DNA of 64,000 bases from Faecalibacterium sp. I3-3-33. Lineage in GTDB: Bacteria > Bacillota > Clostridia > Oscillospirales > Ruminococcaceae. Below, in pieces: positions 41,292-49,472 of the stretch. Every line of letters starts with the position of its first letter. Positions within the stretch are counted from its first letter, which is position 1. The notes under the pieces are model-generated. The model had not been told where the DNA came from and searched no databases. It saw only the letters and a program-made list of their open reading frames with translations. The translations under genes were made by a program, and so were the position numbers. The stretch is from contig NZ_CP094469.1 in assembly GCF_023347295.1 (NCBI RefSeq), positions 1,426,001 to 1,490,000 of the forward strand, given 5' to 3'.

Positions 41292-42560
41292 ATGTCGATT
41301 CTGAACCACTTTTTTGATTACAAGCCCGAGGTACTGGCGCTGGATGAAAAGGCTATGGAGCTGTGCCAGCCCTATTTCCGCCAGATGGAGGAGATCCGGG
41401 ACTTCAACCAGCTGAAGATGCTCAAGGCCTTTGCCGATACCCAGATGTCCTCCACCGATATGCTGGGCACCACCGGCTACGGCCTGTGGGATACCGGCCG
41501 CGCCAAGCTGGAGCAGATCTTTGCGCAGGTCATGGGCGCAGAGGATGCGCTGGTGCGCAGCCAGTTCCAAAGCGGCACCCACACGCTGGCGGTGGCGCTG
41601 TTCGGTCTGCTGCGGGCAGGGGATACCCTGCTGGCCGCCACCGGCCGTCCCTACGATACGCTGGAGGGCGTCATCGGTCTGGACGGCAAGGGCAAGGGCA
41701 CTGGTACCCTGATGGACTACGGCGTGAACTATGACGAAGCCCCTCTCAAGGCCGACTTCACCCCGGATTACGACCTGATCGCCCAGAAAGCCCCCGGCGC
41801 AAAGGTATGCCATATCCAGCGCAGCCGCGGCTATTTACAGCGCAACGCCTTTGATCTGGCCACCATCCGCAAAATTGCCGATACCGCCCGCGCCGCAAAC
41901 CCGGAGATCATCATCTTTGTGGACAACTGCTACGGCGAGTTCACCCAGACGCAGGAACCCTGTCAGGTGGGCGCGGATATCGCAGTGGGCAGCCTGATCA
42001 AGAACCCCGGCGGCGGCATTGCTCCCACCGGCGGCTACATCGTGGGTCGCAAGGATCTGGTGGAACTGTGCGCTTACCGCCTGAACGCCCCTGGCCTTGG
42101 CAAGGAGCTGGGTTGCACGTTGGAGACCCCCCGGGATATGTATCTGGGCTTCTACTACGCCCCCGGCGTGGTGTGCGAGGCTATCAAGACCGCCATCTAC
42201 GCCCAGTGCATGCTGGAGCTGCTGGGCAAAAAGCCCATCCCGCGCTACTGCGAGGATCACAACGATATCGTTACCTGCTTTGATGCCGGTACGGCGGAGG
42301 CGCTCATCGGCTTCTGTCAGGGGATTCAGGCTGCCAGCCCCGTGGACAGCTACGCCGCCCCGGAACCCAGTCCGGAGCCGGGCTATACCGATGAGGTGGT
42401 TATGGCCAGCGGCAGCTTTACGCAGGGCAGCACCATCGAGCTTTCCTGCGATGGCCCTCTGCGCGCCCCCTATACCTGCTACCTGCAGGGCGGCTTGAAC
42501 TTTGCAGCCAGCCGCGCCGGTGTGCTGCTGGCTATCCAGAAAGCATATTTTAAGGAGTAA
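41292..42560 (+). CDS. PLP-dependent methionine gamma-lyase/aluminium-resistance family protein (YnbB-like)
   Basis: This 422-residue protein has the YnbB family pattern: STDMLGTTGYGLWDTGRAKLE, RSQFQSGTHTLAVALFGLLR, FVDNCYGEFTQTQEPCQVGAD and the PLP lysine in VGSLIKNPGGGIAPTGGYI. Family members are annotated as cystathionine/methionine lyase-related or aluminium-resistance proteins; the true reaction is uncertain. The ATG at 41292 follows an AGGAAGGAA site at a somewhat long distance. It stands before a strong terminator and has no other gene in the unit except possibly murD-GNAT. Confidence 0.87.
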   Translation: MSILNHFFDYKPEVLALDEKAMELCQPYFRQMEEIRDFNQLKMLKAFADTQMSSTDMLGTTGYGLWDTGRAKLEQIFAQVMGAEDALVRSQFQSGTHTLAVALFGLLRAGDTLLAATGRPYDTLEGVIGLDGKGKGTGTLMDYGVNYDEAPLKADFTPDYDLIAQKAPGAKVCHIQRSRGYLQRNAFDLATIRKIADTARAANPEIIIFVDNCYGEFTQTQEPCQVGADIAVGSLIKNPGGGIAPTGGYIVGRKDLVELCAYRLNAPGLGKELGCTLETPRDMYLGFYYAPGVVCEAIKTAIYAQCMLELLGKKPIPRYCEDHNDIVTCFDAGTAEALIGFCQGIQAASPVDSYAAPEPSPEPGYTDEVVMASGSFTQGSTIELSCDGPLRAPYTCYLQGGLNFAASRAGVLLAIQKAYFKE

Positions 42561-42593
42561 TGTTTGCCCGGTGGGCAAATAACACGCAAACAA

Positions 42594-42636
42594 AAAGGAG
42601 CTATCGCACAACACGCTGCGATAGCTCCTTTTTTCC
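42594..42636 (+). terminator. Strong terminator after the YnbB-family gene
   Basis: AAAGGAGCTATCGCA pairs with its complement around an eight-base loop, followed by TTTTTT. It also separates this gene from the convergent mgsA. Confidence 0.92.
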
Positions 42637-42668
42637 CTCTATACACAAAGTAACACACAAATAAACGC

Positions 42669-43109
42669 TTACACGGCACGAGCCTGCACCACGGGGATCG
42701 GCTCGATCAAGGCCGGGTGCATCCCCTCACGGTAGTCCAGATCTCCCTGATCCAGACCGCGCAGCAGCACCTCTGCGGTAGCAATGTTGGTAGCAATGGG
42801 TACGCTGTGCATATCGCACAGGCGCAGCAGATTCTGCTCGGTCAGGCTGGCGGCATCGGCCTTCAGCGGGTCGCGGAAGAACAGCACCAGATCCACTTCA
42901 TCGCAGGCAACGCGGGAGGTGATCTGCTGCACACCGCCCAGCTTACCGGAGAGGTAGCAGTGCACCGGCAGGCCGGTGGTCTGCGCAAGCATCCGACCGG
43001 TGGTACCGGTGGCGATAACATTATTGCGGGAAAGGATGGCACTGTAAGCGGTACAGAATTGCAGAGCCAGTTCTTTGCGGGAATCATGGGCAAGAATTGC
43101 AATCGTCAT
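42669..43109 (-). CDS. mgsA: Methylglyoxal synthase
   Basis: This 146-residue enzyme converts dihydroxyacetone phosphate to methylglyoxal and phosphate, a bypass that relieves sugar-phosphate build-up. It begins MTIAILAHDSRKELALQFC, and then shows ATGTTGRML, the SGKLGGVQQI loop, the catalytic LVLFFRDPLKAD aspartates, and CDMHSVPIATNIATAE. These are the standard MgsA motifs at the normal length. AAAGGAGAG precedes the ATG. It is a single-gene unit with its own promoter. Confidence 0.95.
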   Translation of the reverse strand: MTIAILAHDSRKELALQFCTAYSAILSRNNVIATGTTGRMLAQTTGLPVHCYLSGKLGGVQQITSRVACDEVDLVLFFRDPLKADAASLTEQNLLRLCDMHSVPIATNIATAEVLLRGLDQGDLDYREGMHPALIEPIPVVQARAV

Positions 43110-43214
43110 AAGATGCTCTCTCCTTTACTTATTTTTACATAGTACCAGTTGTGATGTACGAATTTTGAAATCCTGTGAAACGGAAGTGAAATCGATATCA
43201 AATCTTACAATATA

Positions 43215-43243
43215 GTTTTACCGCATCAAAAACGCTCTGTCAA
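43215..43243 (-). promoter_or_regulatory. Promoter of mgsA
   Basis: On the minus strand, a perfect -35 TTGACA (43238-43243) and a weaker -10 TAAAAC (43215-43220) are separated by 17 bases. Confidence 0.65.
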
Positions 43244-43404
43244 GAGAAAATTTTGCTTTTTTGACCTATAAAAACATAAAAGTACTACTTTTACATTGTG
43301 AGAAACGGCAAATTCTTGGATACATAACACCATCCAAGAGAATCCATTTTCTAGGAAAAGTGAAATATTTTTCACTTGAATCGAAATACAGTCCATCCCG
43401 ATAA

Positions 43405-43443
43405 AACAAAAATACAGGCCAAAGCAACTTGCATCGGCCTGTA
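43405..43443 (-). terminator. Terminator of the proCBA unit
   Basis: TACAGGCC...GGCCTGTA forms a hairpin followed, in the minus direction, by TTTTTGTTTT, about 95 bases after proA. Confidence 0.75.
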
Positions 43444-43538
43444 CAGGAAATTTTTTTCAACTATGAAAAACTTACCTGCCGCGCCCACAGAGTGGACGGA
43501 ATTGTAAAAAAATTATGAAGAAGCCGGGACAGGGGAGA

Positions 43539-44801
43539 TCAGCGAATCTGCCCGTCACCGTGGATAACGTACTTGTAGCTGCAAAGTTCCTCCAGCCCCA
43601 TGGGGCCCCGGGCGTGCAGCTTCTGAGTGGAAATACCCATCTCGCAGCCCAGACCAAACTCGCCGCCGTCCGTAAAGCGGGTGGAGCAGTTCACATACAC
43701 AGCGGCGCTGTCTACCGCAGCGGTGAACCGGTCGGCGTCTGCCTGCGTCCGGGTCAGAATGGCCTCGCTGTGGCCGGTGGAGTGCTGCGCAATGTGGGCA
43801 ATGGCTTCGTCCACGCTGTCCACCACCTTGACGGCAAGGATGTAGTCCAGAAACTCGGTGTCAAAGTCCGCAGGGCCGGCGGGTGTGCCGGGAATAATGG
43901 CGGCGGCGCGTGCGTCCAGCCGCAGCTCTACCGGCAGCTTGCCCGCAGCCACGCGGTCGGGGCCAAGACGCTGTGCGAGCTTGGGAAGAAACTCCTGTGC
44001 AATGGCAGAGTGCACCAGACACACCTCCTCGGCGTTGCACACGCTGGGGCGGCTGGCCTTGGCGTTTTCAATAATGTCCAGCGCCTTGGCCTGATCGGCG
44101 GTGTCGTCCACAAAAATGTGGCAGATACCGGTACCGGTCTGGATGCAGGGTACCTTGGCATTCTCCACGCAGGCGCGGATCAGCCCTGCGCCGCCCCGGG
44201 GGATCAGCAGATCCACATAGCCCACGGCGGTCATCAGGGCGTTGGCAGAAGCGTGGGTGGTATCCTCGATCAGGCAGACCGCGTTTTCCGGCAGGCTGTT
44301 CTCCCGCAGCCCCTGCCGCAGAGCCTGCACAATGGCGTTGGCGCTGCGCCATGCTTCCTTGCCGCAGCGCAGGATGCAGGCGTTGCCGCTCTTGATAGCA
44401 AGGGCGGCGGCATCGCTGGTCACGTTGGGACGGCTCTCGTAGATGATGGCAATCACGCCCATGGGCACGGCGGTCTTTTCGATTACCAGCCCGTTGGGGC
44501 GCTCCACCCGCTTCAGCACCCGGCCCACCGGATCGGGCAGGGCGGCAACCTCTTCAATGCCCTTTGCCATGGCGCGGATGCGCTCCTCGGTCAGGGCAAG
44601 ACGATCCAGCATCACCTCGCTGATATGTCCCTTTGCAGCGGCCATATCGTCGGCGTTGGCGGAAAGGATGGCAGTCATGCTATCCGGGCTGCACAGCTGC
44701 GCAGCCATACTGTGCAGTGCCTGTGTGCGGGTAGCGCCATCAGCCAGTGCCAGCGCAGCCTTTGCCCCGCGGGCGGCTTCCAGAATTTCCTGTGTAGTCA
44801 T
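43539..44801 (-). CDS. proA: Gamma-glutamyl phosphate reductase ProA
   Basis: This 420-residue aldehyde-dehydrogenase-fold enzyme reduces gamma-glutamyl phosphate to glutamate semialdehyde with NADPH. Seen: [37 protein letters not shown], the [10 protein letters not shown] segment and the nucleophile cysteine in [14 protein letters not shown] (the first, SVCNA), then the ending [15 protein letters not shown]. The length is standard. It follows proB by three bases in a proC-proB-proA operon, so the full glutamate-to-proline route is encoded here. Confidence 0.96.
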   Translation of the reverse strand: MTTQEILEAARGAKAALALADGATRTQALHSMAAQLCSPDSMTAILSANADDMAAAKGHISEVMLDRLALTEERIRAMAKGIEEVAALPDPVGRVLKRVERPNGLVIEKTAVPMGVIAIIYESRPNVTSDAAALAIKSGNACILRCGKEAWRSANAIVQALRQGLRENSLPENAVCLIEDTTHASANALMTAVGYVDLLIPRGGAGLIRACVENAKVPCIQTGTGICHIFVDDTADQAKALDIIENAKASRPSVCNAEEVCLVHSAIAQEFLPKLAQRLGPDRVAAGKLPVELRLDARAAAIIPGTPAGPADFDTEFLDYILAVKVVDSVDEAIAHIAQHSTGHSEAILTRTQADADRFTAAVDSAAVYVNCSTRFTDGGEFGLGCEMGISTQKLHARGPMGLEELCSYKYVIHGDGQIR

Positions 44802-44804
44802 AGC

Positions 44805-45602
44805 TCAAACCTCCTGTGTGGACAGTGCAGGCTGCTTGTGCCCGGCAAAGCGGGTGCCGATGGGCTTGCCCGCAGCGATATCATACAGCAGCTCCGGGTG
44901 TGCGCCGTTGGCAATGACCATATCTGCACCGCTGCCGGTCACCATGCGGGCAGCCCGCAGCTTGGTGGCCATGCCGCCGGTGCCCAGCGCCGAGCCCGCA
45001 CCGTCTGCCAGCGCCATAACTTCCGAGGTGATCTCTTCCACCAGCGGGATGAGTGCCGCATCCGGGTGGGTGTGGGGGTTGGCGGTGTACAGGCCGTCAA
45101 TGTCGCTCAGCAGCACCAGCAGGTCGGCCTTGCAGCAGCAGGCCACAATAGCGGCCAGCGTGTCGTTGTCGCCAATGGAGGTGATCTCATCGGTGGCAAC
45201 ACTGTCGTTTTCATTGATGATGGGCAGTGCACCCAGCTCCAGCAGGCGAGTCAGGGTGTTCTGGATATTTACCCGGCGCTCGGTGTGCTCCACGTCCACG
45301 CCGGTAAGCAAGATCTGCGCTACCGTGTGATCGTAGGCACTGAACAGCCGGTCGTAGGTGTACATCAGCTCGCACTGTCCCACGGCAGCGCAGGCCTGCT
45401 TGGTGGTGGTATCCTTGGGGCGTGCAGGCAGCGAAAGCTTGCCCACGCCCATGCCAATAGCGCCGGAGGACACCAGAATGACCTCGTGTCCCTCGTTCTT
45501 TAAATCGCTCAATACCTTGACCAGTTCCTCTGCATGGCGGATGTTCAGCCGCCCGGTGGGGTATGCCAATGTGGAGGTGCCCACTTTCACAACGATGCGC
45601 AT
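44805..45602 (-). CDS. proB: Glutamate 5-kinase ProB, short form without PUA domain
   Basis: This amino-acid-kinase-fold enzyme has 265 residues, about 100 fewer than E. coli ProB, because the C-terminal PUA domain is absent. Seen: VVKVGTSTLAYPTG at the start, VILVSSGAIGMGVGKL, NENDSVAT with DNDTLAAIVA, LLSDIDGLYTANP and GTGGMATKLRAA. All are the catalytic-domain motifs for glutamate and ATP binding. Proline feedback usually involves the catalytic domain, so regulation may be retained. The ATG at 45602 is seven bases after the proC stop. Confidence 0.94.
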   Translation of the reverse strand: MRIVVKVGTSTLAYPTGRLNIRHAEELVKVLSDLKNEGHEVILVSSGAIGMGVGKLSLPARPKDTTTKQACAAVGQCELMYTYDRLFSAYDHTVAQILLTGVDVEHTERRVNIQNTLTRLLELGALPIINENDSVATDEITSIGDNDTLAAIVACCCKADLLVLLSDIDGLYTANPHTHPDAALIPLVEEITSEVMALADGAGSALGTGGMATKLRAARMVTGSGADMVIANGAHPELLYDIAAGKPIGTRFAGHKQPALSTQEV

Positions 45603-45609
45603 GATTCCA

Positions 45610-46416
45610 TTAACCCTTTCCCATTTCTTTTGTTTTGTCGTAAGCGGCCAGCACGGCATCCATCACCGCACCGCGCAGCCCGTGTTCTTCCAGTACCCGC
45701 ACGCCCTGAATGGTGCTGCCGCCGGGGCTACACACAGCGTCCTTCAGCGCGCCGGGGTGCTTGCCGCTTTCCAGCACCAGCTTTGCGCTGCCCAGCACCA
45801 TCTGTGCGGCGTATTCCTGTGCCTTTGCCCGGGGCAGACCGCAGGCCACGCCGCCATCGGCCAGCGCTTCAATAAACTGGTACACCCATGCCGGGCCGCA
45901 GCCGGAAACGCAGCTTGCGGCATCGATCATGCCCTCGGCTACGGCGTCCAGACGCCCGGCGGGAGCCATCAGCTGACAGAATGCGGCCTCCTCCTCGGCG
46001 GTCACGTTGACAGAGCAATACTGGATCATGCCTTCGCCTACCGACGCCGGGGTGTTGGGCATGATACGGATAACAGGGTAGTCGCCGCCCGCCATCTCCT
46101 GAATGCGTGCCACCGGTAAGCCGGCTGCCATGGTGCACAGCACGAACCGCTTGGTGCGCTCGGCAAGGATGAACCGCAGCGGCTCCAGCATGGCCTCCAT
46201 CATCTGGGGCTTTACCGCCAGAAAGATCAGGTCGCAGTCACCGGCGACCTCGGCGTTGGTGGCGGTCTGACAGCCCAGTTCTGCGGCAAGCGCTTCAGCC
46301 TTTGCCGCTGTACGGTTCGCCAGAAACACATTCTCAGGCTCGGTAGCCTTGCACACAGCGCGGGCAATAGCACCGCCCATGTTTCCACAGCCTAAAAACC
46401 CAATGGTTTTCATCAT
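45610..46416 (-). CDS. proC: Pyrroline-5-carboxylate reductase ProC
   Basis: This 268-residue enzyme makes proline from pyrroline-5-carboxylate. It begins MMKTIGFLGCGNMGGAIA, with the dinucleotide-binding GxGxMG. Further motifs are LAVKPQMME, IRIMPNTPASVGEG and the C-terminal dimer signature GGVACGLPRAKAQEYAAQ with SPGGSTIQGV. GGAGGG lies eight bases before the first of two adjacent ATGs. It is the first gene of the operon. Confidence 0.96.
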   Translation of the reverse strand: MMKTIGFLGCGNMGGAIARAVCKATEPENVFLANRTAAKAEALAAELGCQTATNAEVAGDCDLIFLAVKPQMMEAMLEPLRFILAERTKRFVLCTMAAGLPVARIQEMAGGDYPVIRIMPNTPASVGEGMIQYCSVNVTAEEEAAFCQLMAPAGRLDAVAEGMIDAASCVSGCGPAWVYQFIEALADGGVACGLPRAKAQEYAAQMVLGSAKLVLESGKHPGALKDAVCSPGGSTIQGVRVLEEHGLRGAVMDAVLAAYDKTKEMGKG

Positions 46417-46470
46417 AACAATAACCCTCCCTCGGCAGGTATGCACTGCATTAAATTCTGCTTCTTATTC

Positions 46471-46499
46471 ATTCTAAGCAACCGCTGTGAGAAAATCAA
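46471..46499 (-). promoter_or_regulatory. Promoter of proCBA
   Basis: On the minus strand, -35 TTGATT (46494-46499) and -10 TAGAAT (46471-46476) are separated by 17 bases. Confidence 0.78.
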
Positions 46500-46595
46500 G
46501 ACTTTTGTCTTATTTTTGGCGGATATAATGTAAAAACAGCACCTTCGGGGTGGGCAGCGCACACACAAACTTCATAAAAAGGTAAGAATCTTTAC

Positions 46596-46625
46596 TTGAA
46601 ATAAGGTCGTATTTTGCGGTAAAAT
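46596..46625 (+). promoter_or_regulatory. Promoter of the TetR-family gene
   Basis: -35 TTGAAA (46596-46601) and -10 TAAAAT (46620-46625) are separated by 18 bases, divergent from proC. Confidence 0.7.
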
Positions 46626-46686
46626 AAATCATGGGGTATCATTCACGGAAACGGCAGCGGCGTCTGCCGGGAAAGGATGGGTTTTT

Positions 46687-47262
46687 GTGTCACAAACGAC
46701 AAAACGGGCACTGGAGGCATCTTTGAAGAAGCTGCTGCTGGAAAAGCCCCTGAACAAGATCACGATCAACGATATCACCGAGGACTGCGGGGTCAACCGC
46801 ATGACCTTTTATTACCATTTTAAGGACATCTACGATCTGGTGGACTGGATCCTTGCAGAGGATGCCGCCAAGGCAATGGAAGGCCGCCGGGGCTTTGGTA
46901 CATGGAGCGAAGCCTATCTGGACGTTCTGCACCAGCTTCAGGACAACAAGACCCTTGTGCTCAACGTTTACCGCTCGGTGGGCAGGGAACAGGTGGAACA
47001 GTACCTTTATAGATTGCTGGACCCCATCCTGAAGGACTTTGCAGACCGCGAATGCCACGATATCACCGTGCAGGACGCAGACAAGCAGTTTGTCGTCGAT
47101 TTTTACAAGTATGCACTGGTGGGCATGACGCTGGAATGGACCCGCCGGGATATGAAAGGCGACCCCAAGAAGATGGTGGAGCGCGTGAGCACCATGATCC
47201 ACGGGGATTTCCGCCGGGCACTGTGCCGCCTGAGCACCGGCAGCTTGAAAATAGAGGAATGA
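46687..47262 (+). CDS. TetR/AcrR-family regulator (DhaS-like)
   Basis: This 191-residue regulator starts at GTG, with AAAGGA nine bases upstream. The N-terminal helix-turn-helix reads KITINDITEDCGVNRMTFYYHFKDIYDLV, a normal TetR DNA-binding domain (described here only by its T-x-NDI...VNRMTFYYHF pattern). The C-terminal part is helical, with YKYALVGMTLEWTRRDM near the end, like the DhaS-type C-terminal domain. The ligand and targets are unknown. The radical SAM gene 168 bases downstream, after a terminator, is the obvious candidate target; proCBA is the divergent alternative. Confidence 0.88.
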   Translation: MSQTTKRALEASLKKLLLEKPLNKITINDITEDCGVNRMTFYYHFKDIYDLVDWILAEDAAKAMEGRRGFGTWSEAYLDVLHQLQDNKTLVLNVYRSVGREQVEQYLYRLLDPILKDFADRECHDITVQDADKQFVVDFYKYALVGMTLEWTRRDMKGDPKKMVERVSTMIHGDFRRALCRLSTGSLKIEE

Positions 47263-47308
47263 AGCGCTTTTTGTCCGTGCGGCTTCAATAGAATTTTATC
47301 AAAGGGTG

Positions 47309-47343
47309 CGCCGTGATGGGTTTTCCATCACGGCGTATTTTCT
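47309..47343 (+). terminator. Terminator between the TetR and radical SAM genes
   Basis: An 11-base perfect stem (47309-47319 with 47325-47335) has a five-base loop and ends in TATTTTCTG. The radical SAM gene probably needs its own promoter in the following 90 bases, which I could not place. Confidence 0.78.
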
Positions 47344-47430
47344 GTTTATGGTACAAAAATATGCAAAGTGGTAGGATGTGGTCAAGCAGAATAAGGATTT
47401 CCAAAGGAATCGTTTCGGGAGGAAAAAGCT

Positions 47431-48861
47431 ATGAATACATCTCTTGAGAATCTGACCCACAAGATGCAGCGTGCTGCACTTGGTAAAATAGTGGATATGG
47501 CGCTTTCCCATGCCGAGCAAGACCGTGAAAAGACGATGACCCAGCTGGTAGATGTTGCAAAGCAGTTCTACGGCAGCGGCTTCAGCGATGAGACCTACGA
47601 GAATGCCAAAAAAGTCCTGACCGACCCCAACAGCAAGTGGACGAAACTCATCAACTGCGTGCTGGACCAGACCGACCCCCATGTGGCGCGTACCACCGCG
47701 CTGAATCTGGGCTACGAAGCCTTCTTCCGCGGCACCAAGACCATCCGTGAGAACCGCGTCAAGTACCAGTGCAACATCCCCTGGCTGATTTTGTTCGACC
47801 CCACCTCTGCCTGCAATATGCACTGCGTTGGCTGCTGGGCAGGCGAGTACGGCCACAAGAACAACCTCAGCTTTGAGGACATGGACAAGATCGTTACGCA
47901 GGGCAAGGAACTGGGCGTTTACCTGTATATGCTGACCGGCGGTGAGCCGCTGGTGCGCAAGAAGGACGTGCTCAAGCTGGCCGAAAAGCATAACGACGTG
48001 GAATTTGCCATCTACACCAACTCCACCCTCATCGATGAGCCCTTCTGTGAAGAAGTGCGGCGTCTGGGAAATATCGCCTTTATGCTGTCCATCGAGGGCA
48101 CCCCGGAGACCAACGATGCCCGCCGCGGCGAAGGCCACTATGCCGCTGTGATGCACGCCATGGATCTGCTCAAGAAGTACGGCATTATCTTCGGTACCTC
48201 CATCTGCTACACTCGCCAGAACATCGACGCTGTCACCAACGACGCGTTCATGCGCTTCCTGTGCGAGAAGGGGGCACACTTTGGCTTCTACTTCCACTAT
48301 ATGCCGGTGGGCAACGAGGCCGCCCCGGAGCTGATGCCCACCCCGGAGCAGCGCAAATATATGATCGACCGTATCCGCTATCTGCGCTCTTCCGAGTGCG
48401 ATATCCCGTTCTACCCCATGGACTTCCAGAACGACGGCGAGTTCGTGGGCGGCTGCATCGCCGGCGGCCGCAACTACTTCCATATCAACTCTGCCGGTGA
48501 CGCCGAGCCCTGCGTGTTCATCCACTACTCCAACGCCAATATCCACGACCAGTCTATTCTGGAGATTCTGCACAGCCCGCTGTTCATGGCTTACCACAAC
48601 GGTCAGCCCTTCAACAAGAACCATCTGCGTCCCTGCCCGATGCTGGAAAACCCCGAGCTGCTGGAAAAGATGGTGCACGAGACCGGTGCCCACAGCACCG
48701 ACCTGCAGTCCCCGGAAAGCGTCGAGCACCTGTGCGAGAAGTGCAAGAACTACGCCGCCGACTGGCAGCCCACCGCAGACGAAGTGTGGTCTCACCACAA
48801 GGTCCGCGAGAGCCGCTACGAAAACTATAAGGACTGGAAGCCCTCTCAGCCGCTGGACTGA
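47431..48861 (+). CDS. Radical SAM enzyme with SPASM-like C-terminus, substrate unknown
   Basis: This 476-residue enzyme binds a [4Fe-4S] cluster through CNMHCVGC (Cys128, Cys132, Cys135) within DPTSACNMHCVGCWAGEYG. The SAM-binding MLTGGEPLVRKKD follows. The N-terminal 110 residues are helical and precede the barrel. The C-terminal region has more cysteines (GGCIAGGRNYFHINSAGDAEPC, RPCPMLENP, CEKCKNYA), a SPASM-like arrangement suggesting extra iron-sulphur clusters. No small peptide substrate gene was seen next to it. A role in lipid or cofactor modification is speculation. AGGAGGA-like sequence precedes the ATG. Confidence 0.87.
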   Translation: MNTSLENLTHKMQRAALGKIVDMALSHAEQDREKTMTQLVDVAKQFYGSGFSDETYENAKKVLTDPNSKWTKLINCVLDQTDPHVARTTALNLGYEAFFRGTKTIRENRVKYQCNIPWLILFDPTSACNMHCVGCWAGEYGHKNNLSFEDMDKIVTQGKELGVYLYMLTGGEPLVRKKDVLKLAEKHNDVEFAIYTNSTLIDEPFCEEVRRLGNIAFMLSIEGTPETNDARRGEGHYAAVMHAMDLLKKYGIIFGTSICYTRQNIDAVTNDAFMRFLCEKGAHFGFYFHYMPVGNEAAPELMPTPEQRKYMIDRIRYLRSSECDIPFYPMDFQNDGEFVGGCIAGGRNYFHINSAGDAEPCVFIHYSNANIHDQSILEILHSPLFMAYHNGQPFNKNHLRPCPMLENPELLEKMVHETGAHSTDLQSPESVEHLCEKCKNYAADWQPTADEVWSHHKVRESRYENYKDWKPSQPLD

Positions 48862-48886
48862 GCTGAAACCTGATTCAAAACAATAA

Positions 48887-48936
48887 CAAGACCCCCGCCC
48901 TGTGTTCCTGCCCGGAACATAAGGCGGGGGTCTTGT
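48887..48936 (+). terminator. Terminator after the radical SAM gene
   Basis: CAAGACCCCCGCC pairs with GGCGGGGGTCTTG (48924-48936), with a nested TGTTCC...GGAACA hairpin inside. The T-run is poor, but the stem is very strong. Confidence 0.7.
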
Positions 48937-48962
48937 TGTATAAACTGGAATTTATAGTCCTC

Positions 48963-49382
48963 TCAAAACCAATTTGCTTTTTCTTCTCGAAATACGGGAA
49001 TATCACTATCTCGATATGGATTGTAATTATGAAGATTGCAACCAAACTCTTTTAATGATTTTATTTTGTTATCCTGTGTCCATACAATTAAAGATATTCC
49101 GTCAAATTCTTCAACATTTCCATTATTCATTTTGTTTTTAAAATACCACTCCACGATTGTTTGATTGCCTTGATGAAAAAATTGCTTAATCTCCCAGACA
49201 AGAACAGTTCCGCGTGTATTCCATTCGTCAAACCAGTGCTTTACCGTTTTGCAGTTTTCATATTTAGGACTCCAACTCTCAGTATATACAACATCATCTG
49301 TAAAAATATTGTCAATTCCTAAATCTGCTTTCTTAATCCACATATCAAACCATAATCGGATAATTTTTTCTCTCTCGTTCAT
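48963..49382 (-). CDS. SnoaL/NTF2-like domain protein, AT-rich
   Basis: This 139-residue protein starts MNEREKIIRLWFDMWIKK and continues DNIFTDDVVYTESWSPKY and KHWFDEWNTRG, a pattern typical of small SnoaL/NTF2-like cone-shaped folds. The function cannot be deduced; members include isomerases, hydrolases and ligand binders. It is much more AT-rich than its neighbours, with codons such as AAA, AAT and ATT, so it may have been acquired recently. It lies alone between the radical SAM and AI-2E-family genes. Confidence 0.72.
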   Translation of the reverse strand: MNEREKIIRLWFDMWIKKADLGIDNIFTDDVVYTESWSPKYENCKTVKHWFDEWNTRGTVLVWEIKQFFHQGNQTIVEWYFKNKMNNGNVEEFDGISLIVWTQDNKIKSLKEFGCNLHNYNPYRDSDIPVFREEKANWF

Positions 49383-49426
49383 AAAGTACCTCCATAACTT
49401 CCGATTTATAATTTGTAATATGATTA

Positions 49427-49464
49427 AAAAATACCCCGCATCGGAAGTGCTCTGATGCGGGGCA
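49427..49464 (-). terminator. Terminator after the AI-2E-family gene
   Basis: CCCCGCATC...GATGCGGGG is followed, in the minus direction, by TATTTTTTAATC, a few bases after the stop. Confidence 0.9.
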
Positions 49465-49472
49465 GGGAAGGT

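Larger units (their letters stand above)
43110..43538. other. AT-rich intergenic region between mgsA and proA
   Basis: No convincing gene is present. The stretch holds the mgsA promoter near its left end, two small hairpins (ATTCTTGGAT type at about 43310-43338, and AAGTGAAA-TATT-TTTCACTT at about 43358-43378), and the terminator of the pro operon on the right. A 64-codon minus-strand frame inside it has no ribosome-binding site or recognisable features. Confidence 0.55.

Noticed and set aside
43266..43460. A 64-codon minus-strand frame in the mgsA-proA gap
   Set aside because: It lacks a ribosome-binding site and overlaps the pro terminator and two hairpins.
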